Program-made: the position numbers and the translations under genes
Origin: a bacterium
Lineage (GTDB): Bacteria > Patescibacteriota > Patescibacteriia > CAIQCM01
Assembly (NCBI GenBank): GCA_023246535.1
Contig: JAHFIF010000012.1
Span: forward strand, 3,841 to 17,061
Direction: 5' to 3'
Length of the DNA: 13,221 nucleotides
Shown: in pieces, positions 1 to 6,879 of the stretch
How the letters are laid out: every line of letters begins with the position of its first letter
How positions within the stretch are numbered: position 1 is the first letter of the stretch
The notes under the pieces: model-generated
Told to the model about the DNA's origin: nothing
Seen by the model: only the letters and a program-made list of their open reading frames with translations
Databases searched by the model: none

Positions 1-13
1 AAGCATAGCTTTT

Positions 14-235
14 GTAAGAGGGAGGGGCACCCTTGGTTCGCCATTAGGCGACCAAGGACGACGGACTCCCAGGGTCGTCCGTTTGGGCAAGTTTGCGAAG
101 CCCGCCCTGTACCTAACATGGTACAGGGCCTGTCCCTCCCTCTTACGATCTCCCTCCCCAGCGCGCAAACTCCTCGTACCTCGTCGTGACAGTAATTCAG
201 CACTCGACAGCCGGCGGCAGGAGTGCTGAATTTTT
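14..235 (+). ncRNA. Putative structured non-coding RNA with its own terminator, class not recognised
   Basis: A perfect 13-bp helix (14-26 with 134-146) encloses four possible hairpins. These are 31-42/47-57 (11 bp with one bulged T and an ATTA loop), about 56-62/74-80, 85-88/100-103, and 104-113/120-129 (10 bp perfect, six-base loop). A terminator follows at 194-235 and fixes the plus strand as the likely transcribed one. No credible ORF lies in the region. The layout does not match SRP RNA (no GGAA/AGCAGCC core), RNase P, tmRNA (no 3' T-arm/CCA-like end), 6S RNA or tRNA as I know them. The transcript could begin before the window: a small inverted repeat sits at 1-11. Seen: helices and terminator. 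Inferred: that it is a stable RNA gene rather than a leader of something to the left. Confidence 0.5.
194..235 (+). terminator. Rho-independent terminator of the plus-strand structured RNA
   Basis: AATTCAGCACTC (194-205) pairs perfectly with GAGTGCTGAATT (221-232) around a 15-base GC-rich loop, followed on the plus strand by a T run (231-235, partly in the stem). On the minus strand no T run follows, so it acts on plus-strand transcription. Confidence 0.8.
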
Positions 236-261
236 ATGGTTGGTCCAAGAATGTATGGCAC

Positions 262-300
262 ATAAAACAAAAGAACGATCCGAGTAACCGGATCGTTCTT
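262..300 (-). terminator. Rho-independent terminator downstream of secF
   Basis: AAGAACGATCCG (271-282) and CGGATCGTTCTT (289-300) form a perfect 12-bp stem with a six-base loop. Read on the minus strand it is followed by TTGTTTTAT (262-270). It lies 14 bp past the secF stop and closes the secD-secF transcript. A weaker T-rich tail on the plus side might let it work in both directions. Confidence 0.75.
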
Positions 301-314
301 TAAAATTTTGACGA

Positions 315-1226
315 CTACTTTTTGCCGCTGCGTTTCTGCCATTCGACCAAAATCGGCGAGGCGATGAAGATCGAGGAGTAGGTGCCGAAGAAAACGCCGA
401 TGATGAGGGTCAGGACGAAATTTTTGACCGAAGCGCCGCCGAAGAAGAAAACGGCGAGCAAAACCATCATGACGGTGAACGAGGTGTTGATCGAGCGGAC
501 AAAGGTTTGGTTGACCGAGTAGTTGACGATCTCGCTGAACTCGCCGTCGCGCTTCAAAAGGTTCTCGCGGATCCGGTCGAAGACAACGATGGTGTCATGG
601 ACTGAAAAGCCGAGCACGGTGAGCAGCGCGGTGACGAAGAGAATGTCGATCTCGTAACCGAGGAAATGGCCGAGCACCGAGAAGAAACCGATCGGGATAA
701 AGACGTCGTGGCAAAGCGCAACGACGGCGGCCACGCCGTATTTCCAGGAAGCGACCGGACGGGAAACCTTGCGGAAGGCCCATGCCACGTAAAGAATGAT
801 CGCGAGCAGCACCATGACGATCGCATAGATCGATTTGGTCTTCATCTCGTTGCCGATCGCCGGGCCAATGGAAGAAAAACTCTTTTCTTCGAGCACCTTG
901 GCGCCGGTCAGGTCTTTGGTGGCGAATTTCGTTTCCAAGGCGCCAATGATTTTGGCGTGTTGGTCTTCGCTGACGTCCTTAAAGCGCTGGATCGTTTCTT
1001 TGTCGCCGGAATTTTGGATGATGACGTCCTCAACCCCCTGGCTCTTGAAAACCGAAACGATCGCCGCCGAATCGGGACGCGTCACACCCCAGGAAATTTC
1101 CTGGATGGAGCCGCCGGTAAAATCGATCCCGAACTTGAGTCCCCAGACAAACAGCGAAGCGATCGACGCGGCAATAAGCACCCCGGAAATGACGAACCAA
1201 AGGAAGCGGTATTTGATGACTTGCAT
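315..1226 (-). CDS. secF: Protein translocase subunit SecF
   Basis: Membrane subunit of the SecDF complex, which uses the proton gradient to help SecYEG-exported proteins leave the channel on the outer side of the membrane. The 303 residues have the family layout: a first membrane span (about 8-30), the GIDFTGG motif (33-39), an extracytoplasmic domain to about residue 130, then five hydrophobic segments. The conserved HDTIVVFDRIREN stretch (210-222) carries the Asp/Arg residues typical of the SecDF proton path. The ATG at 1226 is three bases beyond the secD stop, so the two are co-transcribed and probably translationally coupled; no clear Shine-Dalgarno site is seen. A strong terminator follows at 262-300. 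Length is normal for a SecF encoded apart from SecD. Confidence 0.96.
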   Translation of the reverse strand: MQVIKYRFLWFVISGVLIAASIASLFVWGLKFGIDFTGGSIQEISWGVTRPDSAAIVSVFKSQGVEDVIIQNSGDKETIQRFKDVSEDQHAKIIGALETKFATKDLTGAKVLEEKSFSSIGPAIGNEMKTKSIYAIVMVLLAIILYVAWAFRKVSRPVASWKYGVAAVVALCHDVFIPIGFFSVLGHFLGYEIDILFVTALLTVLGFSVHDTIVVFDRIRENLLKRDGEFSEIVNYSVNQTFVRSINTSFTVMMVLLAVFFFGGASVKNFVLTLIIGVFFGTYSSIFIASPILVEWQKRSGKK

Positions 1227-1229
1227 AGG

Positions 1230-3077
1230 TTATTTCTTTTCTTCCGTCGTGTGTTTAAGGCTGGAGCCGATGAGCCACAGGTGGCGGCCGATGCGTTCGC
1301 CGATCGCCGCGCGGATGAAATTGCGGGTCACGATGATCGCGGTGAACATCGAAAGCAGAATGCCGATCGCAAGCGTAATGGCAAAGCCGCGCACGGTCGA
1401 GGTGCCGAACCAAATGAGGATGGCGCAGGTGATGAGCGAGGAAATGTTCGAATCGCGGATCGAATTCCAGGCGCGCTTGAAGCCTTCGGAAAGCGCTTCG
1501 CCGATGGTGCGGTTGTTCCGGATCTCTTCTTTGACGCGTTCGAAAATAAGCACGTTGGCGTCGACGGCCATGCCGATCGACAGAATGAAGCCGGCGATGC
1601 CCGCGAGCGTCATGGTGATGCCGAAGATCTTAAAGACGGCCAGGGTGAGCGCGGTATAGACGGAGAGCGCCAGCGCCGCCATGAGGCCGGGCAGGCGGTA
1701 GACCAAAAGCATGAAGAGCACGACGGCCAAGAAGCCGATCACGCCGGCGAAGAGCGAACGCTCCAGCGAGGCGGCGCCAAGGGTGGCATCAACCGTCTGC
1801 TGGGTGACCAGGCTGATCGGGACCGGGAGGGCGCCGGCGTTGAGGCGGCGGGCCAAGGTCTTGGTTTCGTCGAGGGTGAAGTTGCCGCTGATGACCGCCG
1901 TGCCGCCGGTAATTTGCGCTTGCACGGTCGGGGCGGAAATAAGCTGGCCGTCAAGGAAAATTCCGAGCGGTTTGCCGATGTTGGCGCCGGTAATGTCGCC
2001 GAACAGCTTTTGGCCGTTCGCGTTCCAGGTCAGCTGGACGGTCGGTTCGCCGGATTGCGGATCAAAGACGACGGCGGCGCGTTTCAGGTCCTTGCCCGAA
2101 AGCTGGGTCATTTTCCAGCCCGAAGAATCGGCGGCGGGCGGCGCCGGCGGCGACTGCGTCGCGATCAAGATATGGCTGGCGCTGATCTGCGCGACGCCGT
2201 CGACCGTTTTTTCGCCGGTCTTTTTGATAATGTGGTAGCCGAACTGGGAAAGCACGGGCGTTTTGGTGATCTCGCCGACCTTGAGCGCGAAGGCCGCGTC
2301 GGCAAAAGGCTTGACCATCGCGTCCTTGGGGAAAAACCCGAGATCGCCGCCTTTATCCTTGTTGCCCGGATCTTCCGAGTATTGTTTCGCCAGCGCGGCA
2401 AAATCCGCGCCCTTCGCTAAGACGAGCTTTTCAACCATGTCGGCCTTTTTCTTGGCCGATTCATTATAGGTTTTCATCGCCGGGGTCAATTCCGGCGTGG
2501 CGACCGTGGTGGTCGCGCTCGGTGTGGCCGACGCTTCGCGGAAATCAAGAGTTGGCGTTTCGCCGATCATCTTGATCGCTTGATTCACGTCTTTGATGCC
2601 GGCCAATTCAACAATAATGCGATAGTGGGTGCCGCTGCGTTCGGTCTGGACCAGCGGTTCCGCCACGCCAAAGGCGTTAATGCGGCGCTCGATGACATCG
2701 CGCACGCCGGCCAAAGCCTCGTCGCGATCGCCTTGGCTGACCCCGCTCATGTCCGCTTCATAAACCAAATGCGTGCCGCCCAAAAGATCGAGCCCGAGTT
2801 TCCAGGGCGATTCGGGCGCGTTCGGCAATTTGACCCATTTGAAAGAATTATTCTTTGCGGCGGCGGAGTTGACCGCTTTGGCCGCGTCGTTGTAGGGCTT
2901 GGGATAATCGTAGAGCGCGGCGGCCAGCGTGATCACGACGATCGCGACAATGCGCCAACGCAACTGCCCGCGCTTCGAGGGCGCGAAGATCTTTTTAAGC
3001 AAATGCCACAGGCCGCCGCCAAAAAAGCGGAACGGTCCGGCTACCGAAGTAAGAGCGCTTTTCACCTTTTCATTCAT
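1230..3077 (-). CDS. secD: Protein translocase subunit SecD with an inserted parvulin-like (PpiC-type) domain
   Basis: Partner of SecF in the SecDF export motor. The 615 residues show: a basic cytoplasmic N-terminus, a first span (about 41-57), the SecD signature KLGLDLLGGTHLVYE (93-107), the P1 base, an insertion (about 183-318), then the usual P1 head (SGKDLKRAAVVFD, about 327-339) and GALPVPISLV (415-424). Five membrane segments follow, with GMAVDANVLIFERVKEE (502-518) carrying the conserved Asp and Arg. The insertion splits SecD between TPTLDFREA and WKMTQLSGKDL and reads as a parvulin: GADFAALAKQYSEDPG (223-238), GGDLGFF (243-249), MVKPFADAAFALKVGEI (254-270), FGYHIIK (279-285). The strand normally opening a parvulin, ASHILI, comes last (300-305), suggesting permutation. 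The ATG has AGGA only one base upstream, an unusual spacing. Confidence 0.95.
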   Translation of the reverse strand: MNEKVKSALTSVAGPFRFFGGGLWHLLKKIFAPSKRGQLRWRIVAIVVITLAAALYDYPKPYNDAAKAVNSAAAKNNSFKWVKLPNAPESPWKLGLDLLGGTHLVYEADMSGVSQGDRDEALAGVRDVIERRINAFGVAEPLVQTERSGTHYRIIVELAGIKDVNQAIKMIGETPTLDFREASATPSATTTVATPELTPAMKTYNESAKKKADMVEKLVLAKGADFAALAKQYSEDPGNKDKGGDLGFFPKDAMVKPFADAAFALKVGEITKTPVLSQFGYHIIKKTGEKTVDGVAQISASHILIATQSPPAPPAADSSGWKMTQLSGKDLKRAAVVFDPQSGEPTVQLTWNANGQKLFGDITGANIGKPLGIFLDGQLISAPTVQAQITGGTAVISGNFTLDETKTLARRLNAGALPVPISLVTQQTVDATLGAASLERSLFAGVIGFLAVVLFMLLVYRLPGLMAALALSVYTALTLAVFKIFGITMTLAGIAGFILSIGMAVDANVLIFERVKEEIRNNRTIGEALSEGFKRAWNSIRDSNISSLITCAILIWFGTSTVRGFAITLAIGILLSMFTAIIVTRNFIRAAIGERIGRHLWLIGSSLKHTTEEKK

Positions 3078-3106
3078 ATCCTATATGTGGATAGTAAGAC
3101 GGTCAG

Positions 3107-3133
3107 ATTATCACGGCTTTTGCGACTACGCAA
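3107..3133 (-). promoter_or_regulatory. Possible promoter for secD-secF
   Basis: On the minus strand a GATAAT hexamer (3107-3112) matches a -10 box at 5 of 6 positions, with a weak -35-like TTGCGT (3128-3133) 15 bases upstream. It lies in the 48-bp gap after tatD and would give a leader of roughly 20-25 bases. The spacing and the poor -35 make this tentative; readthrough from tatD is the alternative. Confidence 0.25.
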
Positions 3134-3995
3134 GATTAAATAAGCGAACGGCGTTTTCTGCTGTTTTACGCTGAATATCCCCCACCGGCATGCCGCGCAG
3201 TTCAGCCACTTTTTGCGCGACGATCAGCACATTGGCCGGCTCGTTGCGTTCGCCGCGTTTGGGAACCGGCGCAATGTACGGCGCGTCGGTTTCAATCAGG
3301 AGCCGGTCAAGCGGCAGGTCGCGGACGATGGCCGCGAGCGGATTTTCTTCTTCACCCTTGCGGGGCGGAAAAGTGACGATCCCGCCGATTCCCAAATACA
3401 AACCCAGTTCCAGGCACCGGCGCGCGTCGTCTTGATTGCCGCCGAAACAGTGCATTACGCCGCGAACTTGGTCGCCGTATTCGCGGCGCAGCATGTTTAT
3501 CGCCTCGTCATAGGCGCTGCTGTCGCCGCGGTCGCGCACGTGCATGATGAGCGGCAGATCATTTTTCTTGGCAAAAGCGATATGCGCGGAAAAATTAGCT
3601 TGCTGCCGGCTCTTGATCGAAGCGATCGAATGTCCCGGCGTTTCAATCAAGCGGTAATAATCGAGGCCGGTCTCCCCCACAGCTACCACCTTTTTAGAGG
3701 CGGCCAGCGCGGCAAAAAACGTTTCTTCAAAAAATTCTTCCGGCGGCGGCGCAACGACCTCTTGCGGGTCATGATGCGGCGCATGAACATGGCCGGGGTG
3801 GACGGCGATCGAAGCCCAGACGCCGTCAGGGACGGCTGACGCCAAGGCCACGGCTGCCGCTGACGTTTCCTTGTTGGTGCCGACGACAATAACGCCAATG
3901 CCGCTCGCGCGGCATTGTTCGATCAGCGCCTCGCGGTCGGCATCATAGGCCGCGAGTTGCAAATGGCAGTGGGAATCGATCGCGTTAAATTTCAT
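3126..3995 (-). CDS. tatD: TatD family metal-dependent hydrolase / DNase
   Basis: TIM-barrel amidohydrolase-like enzyme of the cytoplasm; characterised relatives are Mg-dependent 3'-5' exonucleases acting on DNA and RNA, linked to repair of oxidised DNA. All expected metal ligands are visible in the 289 residues: H9 and H11 (DSHCHL), E108 (VGETGLDYY), H152 (LIMHVRD), H182 (VMHCFGG) and D237 (LLIETDAPYIAP), plus the RGERNEP segment (248-254). Residues 66-93, where relatives have a short loop, hold an unusual His- and Pro-rich stretch with six His between 66 and 75. The ATG is one base past the cvpA stop, so the gene sits inside the metG-cvpA-tatD run. The exact substrate cannot be told from sequence. 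Confidence 0.93.
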   Translation of the reverse strand: MKFNAIDSHCHLQLAAYDADREALIEQCRASGIGVIVVGTNKETSAAAVALASAVPDGVWASIAVHPGHVHAPHHDPQEVVAPPPEEFFEETFFAALAASKKVVAVGETGLDYYRLIETPGHSIASIKSRQQANFSAHIAFAKKNDLPLIMHVRDRGDSSAYDEAINMLRREYGDQVRGVMHCFGGNQDDARRCLELGLYLGIGGIVTFPPRKGEEENPLAAIVRDLPLDRLLIETDAPYIAPVPKRGERNEPANVLIVAQKVAELRGMPVGDIQRKTAENAVRLFNLA

Positions 3996-3996
3996 T

Positions 3997-4503
3997 TTAA
4001 ACCTTGTAGAGCATTTGGATCGACTTGGGCAAAAGCGGCATGAGAATGGAGGCGGCCGACATCAGCGAAACGGCGAGCACCGAGCTGGAGAGCGTCGTAA
4101 TGATGGGAAACGGCAGCGTTTTAAGGATGATGAGCGTGGCGCCGACGACAAAAACGCCCTCAAAAAAGCCGAGCACGCCGCCGGCCGCGCGATTCGCCAG
4201 TCCGACGAGCGGGATTTTCATGAAATTAAACGCTTTCTCCAGAACGTGCAACAGCACGCCAAAAACGCGCGTAAAAACGATCAGGATAACGACAAAGGCA
4301 ATGACCGTGCAAATGCTTTGGCTCCAACCGATCTGCGTATGCAGCCAAGCGCCGCCCGCCGTATCGGTGCGGCTGGCGACCCCGACGCCGATAATGAGTC
4401 CGAGGATCGAGCCGAGCATGTGGATGATGCCTTGGAAAAAACCGTTCACCACAAAAATAACGACGCACGCGGCGAGGATCAGGTTGAGAGTCTGCAAAGA
4501 CAT
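3997..4503 (-). CDS. CvpA family membrane protein
   Basis: Small integral membrane protein of 168 residues with about four hydrophobic spans. The family signatures are present: a glycine-rich N-terminal FFQGIIHMLGSILGLIIG segment (about 22-39) and the central NRAAGGVLGFFEGVFVVG (about 104-121). In Proteobacteria CvpA is tied to colicin V production and envelope or bile-salt resistance; the molecular role is not settled. It follows metG by 15 bp and is followed by tatD after one base. I chose the ATG at 4503; an in-frame TTG at 4509 would add two residues. Neither has a Shine-Dalgarno site. Family assignment is good, function uncertain. Confidence 0.85.
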   Translation of the reverse strand: MSLQTLNLILAACVVIFVVNGFFQGIIHMLGSILGLIIGVGVASRTDTAGGAWLHTQIGWSQSICTVIAFVVILIVFTRVFGVLLHVLEKAFNFMKIPLVGLANRAAGGVLGFFEGVFVVGATLIILKTLPFPIITTLSSSVLAVSLMSAASILMPLLPKSIQMLYKV

Positions 4504-4518
4504 ATTCAACGTTAAATT

Positions 4519-6033
4519 TTAGCTGTTAGATTTTAACGGGTTGTCGAGCCGCGGAAAAAGCGGCTCGCCTTTCGACACGATCGTGCCCGGCTTGAGCAGA
4601 CCCCAGGCTTGCAGTTCGGAGAGCGGTTCCTTTCCCAGGTCGTGCGTCACGCCCAAGCGCGCCAAGATCTTTTCGGCGGTCTCCGGCATGAACGGCCAGA
4701 GCATGAGCGCAATGTGGCGGATCGTCTCGGCGAGCACGTAAAGCAATTTCGCCAGCTCCGCCGGATCGGTCTTCGCCAGCACCCACGGTTCGCGCTCGGT
4801 CACCATCTTGTCGGCCGAGGCGACGACGTCCCAGACGTCGGCCAGCGCCAGGTGCAGATCAAGGTTGGCCAAATGTTGCTGGTAAGCGAGCCAGGACGGC
4901 ATGATGAGCGCCGGGGTGACCGCCGGCACGACGCCGTTGCAGTATTTTTCGATCATCGCCAACACGCGCGAAACCAAGTTGCCGACGCCGTTGGCCAGAT
5001 CGCCGGCGTAGCGTTCGCGCAACCGCGCTTCGGAAAAATCGCCGTCCGAATTGAACGGCATTTCGCGCAACAGGAAATAACGGGTCGGCTCGGTGCCGAA
5101 TTTTTCAACCACCTTGAACGGATCGACCACGTTGCCGAGACTCTTGGACATCTTTTTTCCGTCGACCGAAATGTGGCCGTGCACGGCCACCTGGTGCGGC
5201 ACCTCGACGCCGGCGGCCATGAGCATGGCCGGCCACATGACGGCGTGGAAACGGGAAATTTCTTTGCCGATGACGTGAACGTCAACGGGCCAATATTTCT
5301 TGTAGCGTTCTTCGGGGAAACCGATGGCGGTCAAATAGTTGGTCAGCGCGTCAAACCAAACGTACATGACCTGCTCTGGATCGTCGGGAACGGGAATACC
5401 CCAGGTGAGCTGGCGCGACGAGCGCGAAATGCTGATGTCTTCCAGATCCTTCACCCATTCCTTAACCTCGTTGAAGCGCCCGTTGGGAACGACAAACTCC
5501 GGACGAAAGGCGAAAAGCTTGGTGAGCGCGTCCTTGTAGTCCGTCAGTTTGAAAAAATAATTCTCTTCTTCCAGATGCTCGGGGGCGGTATTGTGGTCGG
5601 GACATTTGCCCTCGACGAGATCCTTGTCGGTCTTGAAGGCTTCGCAGCCGACGCAGTAGAGTCCGGCGTACTTTTTCTTATAGATCTTGCCCGACAATTT
5701 GGCGCGGCGCCACAGCTCTTGCGCGGCGACGCGATGGCGGTCTTCAGTCGTGCGGATGAAATCGTCGTTGGCAATGTTCAAGAGATCGGCCAACAGGCGA
5801 AAACGCGCCGAATATTTGTTGGTGAAGGCCTGCGGCTCGGTCTTGGCGCGCTCGGCGGCCTGCAGGATCTTCGATCCGTGCTCGTCGGTCCCGGTAACGA
5901 AGAACACGTCCTCGGCGCGCATCCGGTGATAGCGGGCCAGGACGTCGGCGTAAAGCAGTTCGAGCGCGTAGCCGATGTGCGGATCGCTGTTCACGTAGGC
6001 GATCGCCGTCGTAATGTAAAATTTGTCAGGCAT
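4519..6033 (-). CDS. metG: Methionyl-tRNA synthetase
   Basis: Class I aminoacyl-tRNA synthetase that charges tRNA(Met) with methionine in the cytoplasm. In the 504 residues: the HIGH-type motif as HIGY (19-22) after NSDP, a single zinc knuckle C127-x2-C130 ... C144-x2-H147 of the Thermus-like type, the anticodon-end WFDALTNYLTAIG region (226-238), and KMSKS (294-298). The alpha-helical anticodon-binding domain follows, and the protein then ends. The C-terminal EMAP/Trbp111-like tRNA-binding domain of E. coli and many other MetRS is absent. I start at ATG 6033 (MPDKFYITTAIAY), which matches the family N-terminus; an in-frame ATG at 6069 would add 12 poorly conserved residues from the repeat-bearing intergenic region. 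No clear Shine-Dalgarno site. Confidence 0.96.
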   Translation of the reverse strand: MPDKFYITTAIAYVNSDPHIGYALELLYADVLARYHRMRAEDVFFVTGTDEHGSKILQAAERAKTEPQAFTNKYSARFRLLADLLNIANDDFIRTTEDRHRVAAQELWRRAKLSGKIYKKKYAGLYCVGCEAFKTDKDLVEGKCPDHNTAPEHLEEENYFFKLTDYKDALTKLFAFRPEFVVPNGRFNEVKEWVKDLEDISISRSSRQLTWGIPVPDDPEQVMYVWFDALTNYLTAIGFPEERYKKYWPVDVHVIGKEISRFHAVMWPAMLMAAGVEVPHQVAVHGHISVDGKKMSKSLGNVVDPFKVVEKFGTEPTRYFLLREMPFNSDGDFSEARLRERYAGDLANGVGNLVSRVLAMIEKYCNGVVPAVTPALIMPSWLAYQQHLANLDLHLALADVWDVVASADKMVTEREPWVLAKTDPAELAKLLYVLAETIRHIALMLWPFMPETAEKILARLGVTHDLGKEPLSELQAWGLLKPGTIVSKGEPLFPRLDNPLKSNS

Positions 6034-6045
6034 AACTCGATAAAG

Positions 6046-6104
6046 CATGAAACATGAAGCACTAAACACTCTTGCCGAGCGCGACTCGGCCCGAATGTTT
6101 CATG
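6046..6104. repeat. Nested inverted repeat between rsmI and metG
   Basis: CATGAAACAT (6046-6055) is perfectly inverted as ATGTTTCATG (6095-6104). Inside sits a second hairpin, GCCGAG (6074-6079) with CTCGGC (6085-6090). CATG-containing words recur on both arms. No T run follows on either strand, so it is not a typical terminator. It lies just before metG and could be a leader structure or one of this genome's scattered intergenic palindromes. Confidence 0.6.
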
Positions 6105-6128
6105 TTGCATGTTCCGCGTCTAATCTTA

Positions 6129-6812
6129 TCAATTTTTCGGACCCAGCACAATCACAAATTCGCCCTGGGCGCGGATGCGTCCGGGCATGGCCAGTTCGGC
6201 GACCGTCCCCCGTTCGGTCGTCTCGAACATTTTCGTCAATTCGCGGCAAACGACCGCGCGCCGCGCAGGGCAAATGGCCTTGAGCTCGGCCAGCGTTTTT
6301 TCGATCCGATGCGGCGATTCGAAAAGCACAACCGTATGTTCGGTCTCCGCCGCCGCGTTGAGCCGCGCCGTTCGTCCCTTTTTATGCGGCAAGAAACCGT
6401 AGAAAGTAAAAATATCGGAGTGAAATCCCGAAATTGAAAGCGCGGCGGTGACCGCCGACGGTCCGGCGATCGGCACGATCTTGGCTTCGGGCCCCAGCGC
6501 CCTGACCGACTCGGCGACGAGCCATGCCCCGGGGTCGGAGATGGCCGGCGTGCCGGCGTCGGAAACCAAGGCCAGCGTCGCACCGTCGCGCAGCTTGCCA
6601 ATGACGCGCTCGATCATGCCGGCGCCGGCGTTGGCGTCGAAACGTTCGACGGGCGTATGTAAGTCGAAATGCGACAGCAATTTTTTTACGACGCGCGTAT
6701 CTTCGGCCAATATCAAAGAAGCATCGCGCAGCGTGGCGATGGCGCGGGGGCTCAAATCTTGAAGGTTGCCGATGGGGGTGGCGACGATGTATAGCGTGCC
6801 GGTCATGACCAT
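6129..6812 (-). CDS. rsmI: 16S rRNA (cytidine-2'-O-)-methyltransferase RsmI
   Basis: SAM-dependent methyltransferase that 2'-O-methylates C1402 of 16S rRNA in the decoding centre. The 227 residues have the tetrapyrrole-methylase fold signatures: GTLYIVATPIGNLQDLS (5-21), LAEDTRVVKKLLSHF (34-48), LVSDAGTPAISDPG (about 79-92), the central IAGPSAV turn, FYGFLPHKKGR, and the closing GEFVIVLGP. It stops right there, so the C-terminal helical extension found in E. coli RsmI (about 286 residues) is missing; short forms of this kind are plausible in reduced genomes. ATG codons at 6812 and 6806 are both possible starts and neither has a Shine-Dalgarno site. The start lies only about 20 bases past the terminator stem at 6833-6861. 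Confidence 0.95.
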   Translation of the reverse strand: MVMTGTLYIVATPIGNLQDLSPRAIATLRDASLILAEDTRVVKKLLSHFDLHTPVERFDANAGAGMIERVIGKLRDGATLALVSDAGTPAISDPGAWLVAESVRALGPEAKIVPIAGPSAVTAALSISGFHSDIFTFYGFLPHKKGRTARLNAAAETEHTVVLFESPHRIEKTLAELKAICPARRAVVCRELTKMFETTERGTVAELAMPGRIRAQGEFVIVLGPKN

Positions 6813-6823
6813 AGACTATCGTT

Positions 6824-6861
6824 AAAATAGAAAACGGGCAATCCGCTGAGGATTGCCCGTT
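6824..6861 (-). terminator. Rho-independent terminator after the P2-P1 membrane-protein unit
   Basis: AACGGGCAATCC (6833-6844) pairs perfectly with GGATTGCCCGTT (6850-6861) around a five-base loop. On the minus strand it is followed by TTCTATTTTAA. It lies 18 bp past the stop of the gene at 6880-7344. The T-rich tail runs almost into the rsmI start codon. Confidence 0.8.
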
Positions 6862-6879
6862 GAAGGGCCGGGGGTTCGC

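Noticed and set aside
1..235. SRP RNA, RNase P RNA, tmRNA, 6S RNA or 5S rRNA identity for the structured region
   Set aside because: None of the diagnostic core sequences of those RNAs that I know is present, and the four-hairpin layout within a 13-bp helix fits none of them.
666..2420. Long plus-strand open frame (584 codons) opposite secF and secD
   Set aside because: It is antisense to two genes with clear conserved motifs; its product is Arg/Asp/Gly-rich without any domain, as expected from the complement of GC-rich codons.
4609..6057. Long plus-strand open frame (482 codons) opposite metG
   Set aside because: Entirely antisense to metG, which carries HIGH, zinc and KMSKS motifs; no recognisable domain in the antisense product.
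6034..6069. Upstream ATG for metG adding 12 residues
   Set aside because: The extra residues come from the repeat-bearing gap and the family N-terminus MPDKFYITTAIAY starts at 6033.
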